This document shows positions 1 through 6,923 of a DNA stretch of 31,189 bases, piece by piece. Positions within the stretch are counted from its first letter, which is position 1. Each line of letters begins with the position of its first letter. The DNA comes from a virus, in IMG/VR virus record IMGVR_UViG_3300034106_002336, positions 1-31,189 of that record; one strand, given 5' to 3'. The notes under the pieces are model-generated. The model was not told where the DNA came from and made no database searches. It was given only the letters and a program-made list of their open reading frames with translations. A program made the translations under genes and the position numbers.

Positions 1-1
1 G

Positions 2-40
2 CGATCGTTTGATGACCTGCACGGCGCGTGGAAGGCCTGA
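2..40 (+). CDS. C-terminal end of a truncated upstream gene
   Basis: An open frame enters from the left edge and reads 12 codons (RSFDDLHGAWKA) to a TGA at 38-40. The last base of the stop is the first base of the next ATG (TGATG), which is the coupled style seen throughout the window. Too little remains to name a product. It could be an out-of-frame read-through, but the GGAAGG just before the next start and the clean one-base overlap support a real gene end. Confidence 0.35.
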   Translation, partial: RSFDDLHGAWKA

Positions 41-195
41 TGCAGCCCCCCGCCCCCGACACCCCCGCCGAGCCCCTACGCGGGCCTGTGTGGCCTTTCC
101 CGCCCGCACTGCTGGACTACCCCAGCATGCCCCCCTGCGCGCGCCCTGTGGGCCGCGTAATCCCGCCGGCCGATGCCGAGCCGGCTTTGTTCTGA
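40..195 (+). CDS. small proline-rich hypothetical protein
   Basis: A 51-residue frame starting at ATG 40, with GGAAGG about six bases upstream and a one-base overlap with the preceding stop. It ends at TGA 193-195, twelve bases before the next gene's ATG. The product is rich in Pro and Ala, with short motifs such as PVWPFP and PPCARPVGRVIPP, and has no membrane segment. I do not recognise a family. Small proline-rich proteins are common in early or accessory regions of phages. The start choice rests on the Shine-Dalgarno and the coupling; the alternative frame over the same bases lacks both. Confidence 0.45.
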   Translation: MQPPAPDTPAEPLRGPVWPFPPALLDYPSMPPCARPVGRVIPPADAEPALF

Positions 196-207
196 GGAGC
201 AACGAAG

Positions 208-456
208 ATGCATACACCTGGACCCTGGACCGTGACCCTCGGCGACACCATCGCCGGCGCCCCCGCCTACTGGCTGATCGAGGGCGCTGGCGGCGTCATC
301 GGTGACGTCCAATCGGTCAACGCCGACGACGCCCGCCTGATCGCCGCCGCCCCCCAGCTACTCCGCGCTCTGCAGCGCTTGACGCATCCCGCAGCCGACG
401 ATGACGACCTGGCCTATGCGCTGGACGTTATCCGGGTCGCCACGGGTGCGCCGTGA
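208..456 (+). CDS. phage hypothetical protein with HTPGPW N-terminus
   Basis: 82 residues beginning MHTPGPWTV and containing the segment DARLIAAAPQLLRALQRL. This N-terminal HTPGPW plus central (N/D)ARLIAAAP(Q/E)LL layout is a widespread phage and prophage small-protein type whose function I do not know. GAGGAG about eight bases upstream supports the ATG at 208. It follows the 51-residue gene closely and overlaps a possible 20-codon frame at its 3' end by GTGA. Likely soluble, with an acidic linker (ADDDD) before a short C-terminal helix. Confidence 0.8.
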   Translation: MHTPGPWTVTLGDTIAGAPAYWLIEGAGGVIGDVQSVNADDARLIAAAPQLLRALQRLTHPAADDDDLAYALDVIRVATGAP

Positions 457-515
457 TCCTGGCGCTGTTGGCTATCCTGCTGGCGCTGCTGCTGGCAGTG
501 ATTCTGGACCTATAA
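453..515 (+). CDS. putative 20-residue transmembrane micro-peptide
   Basis: A GTG at 453 overlaps the stop of the HTPGPW gene as GTGA, and the frame runs 20 codons to TAA 513-515. Every residue but the last two is hydrophobic (Leu, Ala, Ile, Val), so the whole product would be one membrane helix ending Asp-Leu. There is no separate Shine-Dalgarno, so translation would depend on coupling. Single-helix micro-peptides of this kind occur in phages, but such a short Leu-rich frame could arise by chance in GC-rich DNA. A perfect hairpin follows six bases after the stop. Confidence 0.35.
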   Translation: MILALLAILLALLLAVILDL

Positions 516-520
516 TCGCG

Positions 521-538
521 CGGTCCCTCTTGGGACCG
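521..538 (+). other. perfect 7-bp hairpin (CGGTCCC-TCTT-GGGACCG)
   Basis: Seven paired bases close a TCTT tetraloop, directly downstream of the micro-peptide stop. It lacks a long T run (only TTGTCT follows), so it may be an RNA-stabilising or weak terminating hairpin rather than a full terminator. A second hairpin with a proper T-tract lies 30 bases further on. Confidence 0.45.
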
Positions 539-568
539 TTGTCTCCTCCTCTGGCCGTGCCGCCAGTT

Positions 569-610
569 CGCCCCGGGTGTTGAGCCCATCTCCGCCCGGG
601 GCGTCTTTTT
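569..610 (+). terminator. rho-independent terminator
   Basis: The arm CGCCCCGGG (569-577) pairs perfectly with CCCGGGGCG (595-603) across a 17-base loop, and TCTTTTT follows at 604-610. This is the classic terminator form on the + strand. It closes the small-gene group 2-515. Unusually, the Shine-Dalgarno GGAG of the next gene starts within a few bases of the T-tract, so the element may act as an attenuator rather than a full stop. Confidence 0.65.
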
Positions 611-623
611 CGGAGCATCGAGA

Positions 624-914
624 ATGCTGACCATCACCCATTGCGACGCCGACGCTGAAACCCGCGCCCGTGGCGTCGCCGCTGCCGCGCGGTATTTCTC
701 CGACACCGGAGCCGATCCCGTCGCGGCCTGGCGCGCCGCCGAGGCGTGCAGCTTCGGCGCCCTGTTCGACCGCGACGCCCTGCGGGCGTGGTATCTGGCT
801 GAGGACGCCGCTGTTTTGGCCATGTACGGGCGTTGGCGCCACGCACCCGCCAGCGTTGCGCTGGAGTGGCGCGCGGAGCCGGTCAGACCACGCGCCGCAT
901 CGGGGTCGGCATAG
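624..914 (+). CDS. hypothetical protein
   Basis: 96 residues, starting at ATG 624 with GGAG about eight bases upstream. The segment DPVAAWRAAEACSFGALFD and the following helix-rich stretch (LRAWYLAEDAAVLAMYGRW) predict a small alpha-helical protein. I do not recognise the family. It lies just after a terminator-like hairpin. Its last 32 bases overlap, tail to tail, the 3' end of the primase-helicase on the other strand, leaving no intergenic terminator between the convergent units. Coding in this GC-rich stretch is supported by the ribosome site and composition only. Confidence 0.55.
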   Translation: MLTITHCDADAETRARGVAAAARYFSDTGADPVAAWRAAEACSFGALFDRDALRAWYLAEDAAVLAMYGRWRHAPASVALEWRAEPVRPRAASGSA

Positions 915-3177
915 ACCCGAGGTGCGTCTCGGTCGCGTCGCGCGCGTCCGATTTCGTCCCGCGCCAATCCGGCGACGCCCAGCAGTGGCGCGAGGTCTGG
1001 TTGGCGCGCGATTTGCACATGCCGAGGTCTTGCCACCGCGCTTCAGCTAGCGCATGCTGCAGGGCCTGCAGGTTCAGCCTGATATGCGGGGGCGCCTGAT
1101 TCTGCAGGCGATCCACCAGCGGCTGCCACGGGCCACTGATGACGCCGAGGCGGAATTCCTCGATGCGCTTCTCGATGCGGTCCACCAGCCACGATTCCGC
1201 TCCGCTGCGGCTGGTGGCGACCATGATCTGTTTCGCCTCGGTCCACGGCGGCGTGGCCCCGGGCGCGAAACGCGACACATCCCGCTGCCGCAAATACAGC
1301 GCCCCGGCTTGCAGTCCGCCCGCGGCGAACCAGCCCCACAGGCGCGTGGATTCCTCCTCGGTCATTCTGGGCGCATCTGTCCACAAAACATACCATCGTC
1401 GGTCATCTGACGGTATCGCTATTGCATCGCGGTAGTTCGAAAACGCCAGCACCAGCGCTTGATTCCGCACCTGTATCGGATGCGCAAATTTCCGCTGCAC
1501 CGATAGCAGTTCCGGCGGCGCTGCGAGAATCGGTTTCAGGCGGTTTTCCAGCGCCCTGCGGTCCACAGCCTCGCTCTGCCGCAGTTCGTTAAAAATAATC
1601 AACTCGTTCTCTAGATAGTATCCCCATTGATCCTGTAATTCTGCGGTTTCGACTGAGGCGCAATTGGTTTTGTTTTCGCCGCCGATGGCGTAAAGCAGGG
1701 GCGCGATCATGCTGTCTTTCCCCGCGCCAGGCACGCCGCCGATCAGGATCGCGTGGTTGATCTTGACCCCGGGGCGCTGCACTTTGAAAGCGAAGGCATC
1801 GAGCATGTGGTTTCGCTCTGCAGGATCAGGGATCAGTCTCTCAACGTGATCCAGCCACGGCTGCGGGTCGATGCTGCTGGTAATCACGGGCCTGCCGTCG
1901 CGCCACTTGTTACCGAAAGCCTGCCCCTGATGCTCGCACAGCGTTGACGCCCCAGGCGCGTAGGTCGCGCCGGCCAGGACGCGGGCGCCCATTGCAGCGC
2001 GGTTTTCGTCGAAGCTGACGGAGGCTTCGATCTTGCGCGCCGCGCCGCTGGTGCTGGCGTGGATTGAATGGCACCTGACCGAGCGATACAGGGCGTTGAA
2101 CGCTGAGCGGCTTACCTCGGTGCGCTCCACCAGATCGAAGAAGCCATCGTCGGGCATCATATAAGCCCAGCGCGCGTACCATTCTGCCGGTTCCAGCGTG
2201 CTGACGTCCCGCGCCGCCACCGCCTGCTCTGCCGGCGTTGGCTCTGCGGGCTCCGGTGCCGGCGGCCCGTACAGCGCTGCCCGTGGCGCAATCCAGGCCC
2301 GAGCGTCGGACCATCGGGTCCACCCGCTGTCGGCGCAATCCCATGCGTCAGGCTGGCCTGTGGGGTCGATGATCTTGACCTCGCTGGCGATAGGCGCCAG
2401 GATGGCCGCCAGGCGCTGCATAGCCTCGATGCCGGCCTGATCCGCGTCGGGCCACAGGAGGATTTTCCGGCCCCGTAGCGTCTGCCAGTTCGCGCGGCCC
2501 AGCGCCTGCGCGCCCCCGGGCCAGGTGCATGAGACGTAAGGCGAGCCCGTCAGCCCTGCCGCTGCGTCGGCGGCTTTCTCGCCCTCGACCACCAGCACCG
2601 GATCCTCGGGGCGGGCCTCCAGTTCCTGCAGGCGGTACAGCGGTCGCGGGACGGGCCACTGGCCCATGCCCCAGCCGTCGGTACTGAACGTCCAGGGGAC
2701 GATCTGCTTGCGCTCCCCGGGCGGGTCGTAGCGGGCGACGTAGCCCAGAACGTCGCCGTTGCCGTCGTAGTACGTCCATATCTGCGACGGGTCGCCGAAT
2801 ATGGGATGCCTGCAGTCGCAGTCCGCAGCCTCACTGGGGACCGGCGTGATAACCTGCCGCTGCGGTTTCGCTGGGCGCTGCGGCCTCGCTGGCGCTGCTG
2901 GCGTGCCGTCCAGTTGGCGATACGCTTCGCCCAGATCAATCTCATGGATAGCCGCATACAGGTCGATCAGATCGCCTCCCTTGTCGCCAGCGGCGAAGTC
3001 GGCCCAGCGTCCGCTGAGCAGGTTGACGGAGCAGGAGTCGCCCTCACCGCCGGCCAGATCGCCGCACATCCACTCGTGGCCCCGGCGTTTGCCGCCAGGA
3101 AGCCACTGGGGGACCAGCGTGTCGGCGCTGATGAGCAGGCGCTGCGCGAGCGCTGAGAAATCGAGTTTCGTTGTCAT
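883..3177 (-). CDS. Toprim primase / SF3-like helicase fusion (replication protein)
   Basis: About 764 residues. The N-terminus (roughly 1-90, including GRWADFAAGDKGGDLIDLY) resembles the CHC2-like head of phage primases but lacks a full zinc-cysteine set. A Toprim domain follows, with VLVVEGEKAAD near 194-204 and PDADQAG near 243-249 supplying the acidic metal-binding residues. A P-loop ATPase follows: Walker A GGVPGAGKDS near 480-489, Walker B LIIFNEL near 526-532, a sensor-like LAFSNY near 578 and an arginine-rich DDRRW near 591. This arrangement fits a phage primase-helicase that primes and unwinds DNA at the fork. I chose ATG 3177 because it overlaps the methyltransferase stop as ATGA; an in-frame GTG lies 12 bases upstream. 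It is the last gene of the - strand early operon. The C-terminal 150 residues are unassigned. Confidence 0.93.
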   Translation of the reverse strand: MTTKLDFSALAQRLLISADTLVPQWLPGGKRRGHEWMCGDLAGGEGDSCSVNLLSGRWADFAAGDKGGDLIDLYAAIHEIDLGEAYRQLDGTPAAPARPQRPAKPQRQVITPVPSEAADCDCRHPIFGDPSQIWTYYDGNGDVLGYVARYDPPGERKQIVPWTFSTDGWGMGQWPVPRPLYRLQELEARPEDPVLVVEGEKAADAAAGLTGSPYVSCTWPGGAQALGRANWQTLRGRKILLWPDADQAGIEAMQRLAAILAPIASEVKIIDPTGQPDAWDCADSGWTRWSDARAWIAPRAALYGPPAPEPAEPTPAEQAVAARDVSTLEPAEWYARWAYMMPDDGFFDLVERTEVSRSAFNALYRSVRCHSIHASTSGAARKIEASVSFDENRAAMGARVLAGATYAPGASTLCEHQGQAFGNKWRDGRPVITSSIDPQPWLDHVERLIPDPAERNHMLDAFAFKVQRPGVKINHAILIGGVPGAGKDSMIAPLLYAIGGENKTNCASVETAELQDQWGYYLENELIIFNELRQSEAVDRRALENRLKPILAAPPELLSVQRKFAHPIQVRNQALVLAFSNYRDAIAIPSDDRRWYVLWTDAPRMTEEESTRLWGWFAAGGLQAGALYLRQRDVSRFAPGATPPWTEAKQIMVATSRSGAESWLVDRIEKRIEEFRLGVISGPWQPLVDRLQNQAPPHIRLNLQALQHALAEARWQDLGMCKSRANQTSRHCWASPDWRGTKSDARDATETHLGSMPTPMRRVV

Positions 3178-3770
3178 TCGTTGCCCCACTGGTCGGCCAT
3201 CGCTGCGGCGATGCCGCTATATGTTGTGCTGCGGATCTTCCAACGATCCGGCGACGGCGAAAGTCTGTTCTGGCCTCTGTCGGTCTGGTTGCCCCAGCGC
3301 TTCCGTCCGTTGACGATGCGTGGCTCTACGATCTGCGTCGGCCGCAATGGCGGCAAATTCTGCAACCACAGGCAGGTTTTCTTCGACGCATCGTGCCCGA
3401 ACATCCACGGCTGGATGATCTGCTCAGGCTTGCGAATCCATGTGCTAATCATGCTGACCGGGTTCTCAACGGCAATGCGCCGAATCGGTGCATCCATCAG
3501 TATGTGTACGAACGTCAGCGCATCGTGAGTCAGTTGCTCATCACGCAACCCGCGCCGCATCCAGTGCATGCCACTGACACTCAGGTACGTGCAGGGCGGG
3601 TGCGCGATCATCAGATCCCAGCTGTCGCGCAATATCTCTTGCACATCGCCTTGATAGTGCGGCCCCGGCGCATCTGTCGGCAGCAAATCACACGACATCG
3701 CATCGTGCCCGCGCTCACGGAACGCATCGCGCACGGTGCCGCTGTATTCGCAGGCTACGAGTACTTTCAT
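3174..3770 (-). CDS. minimal DNA cytosine methyltransferase (Dcm-like)
   Basis: 198 residues. The start MKVLVACEYSGTVRDAF is the glycine-containing S-adenosylmethionine motif I, and SCDLLP nearby is the acidic motif II. HPPCTYLSVSG near 57-67 is motif IV with the catalytic Pro-Cys, and AVENP near 99-103 corresponds to motif VI, where classical enzymes read ENV. The C-terminal STTYSGIAAAMADQWG matches the last conserved block. At under 200 residues it lacks a large target-recognition domain, as is usual for this phage family. It probably methylates phage DNA against host restriction. It is coupled by ATGA to both neighbours. Confidence 0.82.
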   Translation of the reverse strand: MKVLVACEYSGTVRDAFRERGHDAMSCDLLPTDAPGPHYQGDVQEILRDSWDLMIAHPPCTYLSVSGMHWMRRGLRDEQLTHDALTFVHILMDAPIRRIAVENPVSMISTWIRKPEQIIQPWMFGHDASKKTCLWLQNLPPLRPTQIVEPRIVNGRKRWGNQTDRGQNRLSPSPDRWKIRSTTYSGIAAAMADQWGNE

Positions 3771-4264
3771 TTCCCCTCCAAAACCGCCGGATCAATCACC
3801 TCGGCGCCCGAAATCCTGCCGGCCTGCGCCTCCCGCGTCCGAGCCCGGATGCGCACCTCGGCGCGGAGCCGCTCCGAGTGCGTGACTGCGGCCAAGATGT
3901 CGATCATGGCGACTTCAAGACACCGCAGCGCCGCCAGTTCCCCGGCCCGCACCGCCCGCGTCCCCGTCGCCTGCTGCCGGCGGATGATCTCGGCGCACGC
4001 TGCCTGCGCGTCTGCGATCACGCCGTCAGGGTCGGATGCCAGGCCCATGCGCGTGAGTTCCTCCGCCAGATTCACGGCGTCGAAAATCACGCCCCACTGC
4101 TGGCGCTGGGCCTTGCCCTTGGCCACTGCGTCGAGTGCGTCGTACATCTGAAGCGCCCAGACTGTGCGGTCGTCGCGGGTGAGTAGGGCGGCGCCTGCGA
4201 TGGCCACAAGGTGCGCCGTGGGGTTGACGCCTCGAGGGCGGTAGGTGCTGCGCTTGCGAGTCAT
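3767..4264 (-). CDS. hypothetical protein of the replication operon
   Basis: 165 residues, helix-rich and Ala/Arg-rich, starting MTRKRSTYRPRGVNPTAHLV. The YRPRGVNP start followed by a helical body is a phage small-protein type I have seen without assigned function. A likely four-helix core spans about 20-140, with LQMYDALDAVAKGKAQ and ELAALRCLEVAMIDILAAV as the clearest segments. No catalytic motif is visible. It overlaps its neighbours at both ends by four bases, so it is translated with the HTH-like protein and the methyltransferase, and a role in DNA replication or its control is plausible from position only. Confidence 0.75.
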   Translation of the reverse strand: MTRKRSTYRPRGVNPTAHLVAIAGAALLTRDDRTVWALQMYDALDAVAKGKAQRQQWGVIFDAVNLAEELTRMGLASDPDGVIADAQAACAEIIRRQQATGTRAVRAGELAALRCLEVAMIDILAAVTHSERLRAEVRIRARTREAQAGRISGAEVIDPAVLEGK

Positions 4265-4509
4265 GCGTCACCCTTTGGCTCTTGAATACTTTTCCACCAG
4301 CGGCGCATTTCAGTCGGGTCGTACCATGTCCTATTTACAACGCAGTTCCCTGTTGATCTTATTTCCGGTTTCGGACCGTCTCTTGTCCCCAAAAAAACAG
4401 CCAAAGCCTGTTCGCTTACACCAAATTCCTCTGCCATTTCCTTAAACGTGCGCAGGGGTTTTCTATAGATTCGATCTGCTTTTTTTGGAAGTTGAAGCAG
4501 TTTTCTCAT
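4261..4509 (-). CDS. small HTH-like putative DNA-binding protein
   Basis: 82 residues, basic at the start (MRKLLQLPKKADRIYRKP). TFKEMAEEFGVSEQALAVFLG at about residues 21-41 reads as a helix-turn-helix (EMAEEFGVSEQAL). The second half ends with WYDPTEMRRWWKSIQEPKG. Codon use is clearly richer in A+T than in the flanking genes, pointing to separate acquisition. ATGA overlaps link it to both neighbours. It may be a transcription regulator or a replication-initiation accessory; the HTH call is moderate and the exact role unknown. Confidence 0.72.
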   Translation of the reverse strand: MRKLLQLPKKADRIYRKPLRTFKEMAEEFGVSEQALAVFLGTRDGPKPEIRSTGNCVVNRTWYDPTEMRRWWKSIQEPKGDA

Positions 4510-4982
4510 GCGTCACCCAGCAGCCTCACAGCATCGTCCACACTGCGGCAAACCCCCGCCACGCCCCCGGCCTGCCGGATCGTGGCAAGGAACTCCTTCT
4601 GCCCGGGCCGCATGCGCCCAGTGCGGCTCTTGACCTCAATGGCTAGCGTGCGGCCGTCCTTCAGCACGCCCATGATGTCTGACATGCCCTTGGCGGTGTT
4701 CGCCCGGATGTACCGCGTCGAACCGTCCCGGTTGCGCTCCGCGAAGGTGCCGGAATTCTGCCGCCAGTGGCTGGCGACCTTCGGGTGATGCCGCAGCAGC
4801 GACAGAATCGCCCGCAGGATCTGCGCCTCTGACGGCTCGCCGCTGGGCTTCGCTGGGGCGCGTTTCGGGGGCTCGGGCGGTATCGGCAGTTCACGCCGCG
4901 GCTTGCCCCAGATGGCGGCGAGGGTGTCCTCGCTGCGCTGATGGTCTTGCATGACCTCGCGCAGGGTGCGGCGGCCTCTCAT
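4506..4982 (-). CDS. VRR-NUC domain nuclease
   Basis: About 158 residues. The C-terminal half carries the VRR-NUC hallmarks: GMSDIMGVLKDGRTLAIEVK, with the Asp and the Glu-x-Lys of the PD-(D/E)xK active site, followed by GRMRPGQKEFLATIRQAGG. An upstream helix-rich segment with HHPKVASHWRQNSGT fits the family's N-terminal part. Phage VRR-NUC proteins are structure-selective endonucleases, and here it would act on replication or recombination intermediates. I placed the start at ATG 4982, which overlaps the stop of the winged-helix gene as ATGA; an ATG 24 bases earlier would give a longer overlap. Confidence 0.88.
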   Translation of the reverse strand: MRGRRTLREVMQDHQRSEDTLAAIWGKPRRELPIPPEPPKRAPAKPSGEPSEAQILRAILSLLRHHPKVASHWRQNSGTFAERNRDGSTRYIRANTAKGMSDIMGVLKDGRTLAIEVKSRTGRMRPGQKEFLATIRQAGGVAGVCRSVDDAVRLLGDA

Positions 4983-5266
4983 CGCTTCGCCCCTTGCGCG
5001 GCGCACCGCGCCGCATACGCCCAGACTGACGGCGCCTGCTCATACGCCTGCCGCGCGGTCGCGCCTACCTCCGCTTGGCGCGTCGCCCGATACCAGACAT
5101 TGTTTTTGTTGATCGCGTCCGCGACCACGAAACCGGCTTGCTTCAGATGCAACAGGTATCTGTTGGCGGCGTTCTTCTGCACGCCCAAGTGGGCGGCCAC
5201 GTTTGCCGTCGTCACCGGCTGGTAGTTCATGACGACGTGTAGTGCGTCGCGTTGTCGGGGGGTCAC
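4979..5266 (-). CDS. winged-helix DNA-binding protein, first gene of the - strand early operon
   Basis: 95 residues from GTG 5266, chosen because AGGAGG lies five bases upstream; an in-frame TTG 24 bases earlier has no such site. Residues about 3-60 form a winged helix: TPRQRDALHVVMNYQPVTTA, then NVAAHLGVQKNAANRYLLHL as the recognition helix, then GFVVADAINKNNVWY as the wing. The last 30 residues are a helical tail. It probably binds the adjacent divergent control region and may autoregulate; that is inference from position. It overlaps the VRR-NUC gene by four bases. Confidence 0.78.
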   Translation of the reverse strand: MTPRQRDALHVVMNYQPVTTANVAAHLGVQKNAANRYLLHLKQAGFVVADAINKNNVWYRATRQAEVGATARQAYEQAPSVWAYAARCAAQGAKR

Positions 5267-5423
5267 TTTGTCCTCCTGTCGGGGCCGCAAGTGTCAGCCC
5301 GCCACGCTGCCGCAGTCAACCCGCGCAGAATGCCCCCGCAATTCTGTCAACAATAGGCGCAGAGCGGCACAAAGTGGCATGATGCGTCGGCGCCGATGCG
5401 AGCGCGACACAGGAGTCCAGACA
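5267..5423. promoter_or_regulatory. divergent intergenic control region
   Basis: This is the largest non-coding gap of the window and separates the - strand replication operon from the + strand recombination operon. On the - strand, TTGACA (5350-5345) and TTGACT (5319-5314) resemble sigma70 -35 boxes, but good -10 boxes at the right spacing are not obvious. A 16-base near-palindrome, GCGTCGGC/GCCGATGC at 5384-5399, has one mismatched pair and is flanked by GATGCG direct repeats; it could be an operator. AGGAG at 5411-5415 serves the + strand gene at 5424. The region must hold both early promoters if the operons are independently transcribed; exact positions are uncertain. Confidence 0.5.
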
Positions 5424-5813
5424 ATGTACACGACAACCTACGGGCCTGGCGATGAAGCCACGTGGCCCGCATACCCTCCCGGCTACAACGGAGACCACCC
5501 AAACGAAGCCGAGGCCCGCGACCACCTGCTGGCCTGCCCAGCAGACTGGCAACTGTGGTTCTCAGTTGTCTCGACTGCCCGCGAGGGCGCCGCGTTCGAC
5601 GTCATGAACGTCCGCGAGGAGGACATGTCGGCGGCTCACGCAGACGTCCTGCTGGCATGCCTGTTTGCCGGCACGCGGGCTCAGGCCGATGCGGCTCGTT
5701 TCGAGCTGCAATCGCGGTTTCTGGCGCACAACGAGCACCGGGTGCAGCAGATCGCAGACGCGATGTTCGCCTGCAGCGAGCCCGATTCTGACCCGTATGA
5801 CTGGGAGATTTGA
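5424..5813 (+). CDS. hypothetical protein, first gene of the + strand operon
   Basis: 129 residues from ATG 5424, with AGGAG nine bases upstream; an upstream in-frame ATG exists but would cross the control region. The first part is aromatic and proline-rich (YGPGDEATWPAYPPGYNGDH), and the rest is helical and acidic (EEDMSAAHADVLLACLFAG, then ELQSRFLAHNEHRVQQIADA). No family is recognised. One base separates its stop from the next gene's ATG, so the two are co-expressed. As the leading gene it may be the most highly expressed early protein. Confidence 0.75.
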   Translation: MYTTTYGPGDEATWPAYPPGYNGDHPNEAEARDHLLACPADWQLWFSVVSTAREGAAFDVMNVREEDMSAAHADVLLACLFAGTRAQADAARFELQSRFLAHNEHRVQQIADAMFACSEPDSDPYDWEI

Positions 5814-5814
5814 G

Positions 5815-6003
5815 ATGACCACCATCCACATCCACCAGATCGTCAGCGTGCGCGCCGACCGTCGCATCAGCGCTGAGGGCTACACCTGGCGGCACATCGT
5901 CCTGACGGACGCTGACGGCCGAGAGACGAAGATCGCGTTGTTTCCTGCCAGCGAGGGCAAGCCCGAGCAGATCAGCATCATTGACGAGGAGCGGACGGAA
6001 TGA
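5815..6003 (+). CDS. small hypothetical protein
   Basis: 62 residues from ATG 5815, preceded by GGGAG in the end of the upstream gene. The sequence alternates beta-prone segments (TIHIHQIVSVRADRR, then YTWRHIVLTDADGRETKIAL) and resembles the short beta-strand phage proteins that handle DNA or metal, but I do not recognise it. It overlaps the YqaJ exonuclease start by four bases (ATGA), which suggests co-regulation with the recombination genes. Confidence 0.75.
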   Translation: MTTIHIHQIVSVRADRRISAEGYTWRHIVLTDADGRETKIALFPASEGKPEQISIIDEERTE

Positions 6004-6635
6004 TCCTCGAAACCGCAGACCAGCGCACTGCCGACTGGTACGCCGCCCGCATCGGCAAAGCCACGGCGTCCCGGTTCAAGGACGCCATTGCTGCGCTGAA
6101 ATCCGGCGCCCCGGCGCAGGCCCAGCGCGACTACGCCACCGAACTGGTCGTCGAGCGCCTGACGCAGCAGCCGGCGCAGCGCTACGCCACCGCCGCGATG
6201 CAGTGGGGCACCGAGCAGGAACCCGCAGCGCGCGCAGCCTACGAGCGCGTCACCGGCACCAGCGTCGAGGAAACCGGCTTCGTCGCGCACGACACGCTGC
6301 TGGCGGGCTGCAGCCCGGATGGCTTGGTGGACTGGGACGGGCTGATCGAGATCAAGTGCCCGTTCAACAGCGCCGTGCATATCGAAACGCTGCTTAACGG
6401 CATGCCGTCAGAGCACGCCGCGCAGGTGCAGGGACAGATGTGGATCACTGGCCGCCAGTGGTGCGATTTTGTTTCCTTCGATCCCCGGATGCCCGTTGAA
6501 CTGCAGTTGCACATTCAGCGGATCAACCGTGACCCTGGCTTCATTGCCGACCTGGAAGCCAAGGTTACGTCTTTCCTGCAGCAGGTCGGCACCCAAGTCG
6601 AGGCGCTGCGGCGTCTCGCGGAAAGCAAGAAATGA
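6000..6635 (+). CDS. YqaJ-like viral recombinase exonuclease
   Basis: 211 residues. The lambda-exonuclease fold motifs appear in order: WYAARIGKATASRF at about 13-26, GTEQEPAARAAYE at about 70-82, SPDGLVD at about 105-111 with the metal Asp, and GLIEIKCP at about 114-121 with the Glu-x-Lys pair. The family degrades one strand of a double-stranded end 5' to 3', leaving a 3' overhang for an annealing protein. The RecT-like gene 600 bases downstream is the natural partner. GAGGAG upstream supports the start, and four-base overlaps join it to both neighbours. Length fits the family. Confidence 0.92.
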   Translation: MILETADQRTADWYAARIGKATASRFKDAIAALKSGAPAQAQRDYATELVVERLTQQPAQRYATAAMQWGTEQEPAARAAYERVTGTSVEETGFVAHDTLLAGCSPDGLVDWDGLIEIKCPFNSAVHIETLLNGMPSEHAAQVQGQMWITGRQWCDFVSFDPRMPVELQLHIQRINRDPGFIADLEAKVTSFLQQVGTQVEALRRLAESKK

Positions 6636-6883
6636 GCGATACCAAGAAGCGCACCTATGTGCGCACCCTGAAGGCCTGGGCCGTAATGGACGCGGAGGGC
6701 AACGAGCGACTGGTGCGGGCCTACACCGCAGCAGACGTGCTGCGCCACGTCACGCCGCAGTTCGTGATCGCGCCCGCCACGCACGACGACATCATCACGC
6801 TGATGGCTTCCGGCGTCATGGTGGAGACCGTGGGCCTGCCCGAGGCGATTCCCGCCGACGAACCCGCCGGCCTGACTGACTGA
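6632..6883 (+). CDS. hypothetical protein between exonuclease and annealing protein
   Basis: 83 residues, starting MSDTKKRTYVRTLKAWAVMD. Segments ERLVRAYTAADVLRHVTPQF and APATHDDIITLMASGVMVE are predicted alpha/beta. No family is recognised. Its position inside the exonuclease-recombinase cluster suggests an accessory role in the same process, by analogy with lambda-type red operons where a third small protein sits nearby; that is inference. It is coupled upstream by ATGA, and a terminator-like hairpin follows its stop. Confidence 0.75.
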   Translation: MSDTKKRTYVRTLKAWAVMDAEGNERLVRAYTAADVLRHVTPQFVIAPATHDDIITLMASGVMVETVGLPEAIPADEPAGLTD

Positions 6884-6889
6884 ACCCAC

Positions 6890-6912
6890 GGGGCGGGAAA
6901 CCGCCCCATTTT
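6890..6912 (+). terminator. GC-rich hairpin with GAAA loop and short T run
   Basis: GGGGCGG (6890-6896) pairs with CCGCCCC (6901-6907) across a stable GAAA tetraloop, and ATTTT follows. Four T residues make this a weak or partial terminator, lying right before GGAG of the next gene. It may trim transcription past the exonuclease gene or stabilise its RNA end. Confidence 0.5.
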
Positions 6913-6923
6913 GGAGAGCGCCA

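Noticed and set aside
428-1036. 202-codon - strand frame beside the primase-helicase
   Set aside because: It runs across the terminator and two + strand genes and lacks a ribosome site; its sequence is Arg/Ala-rich low complexity.
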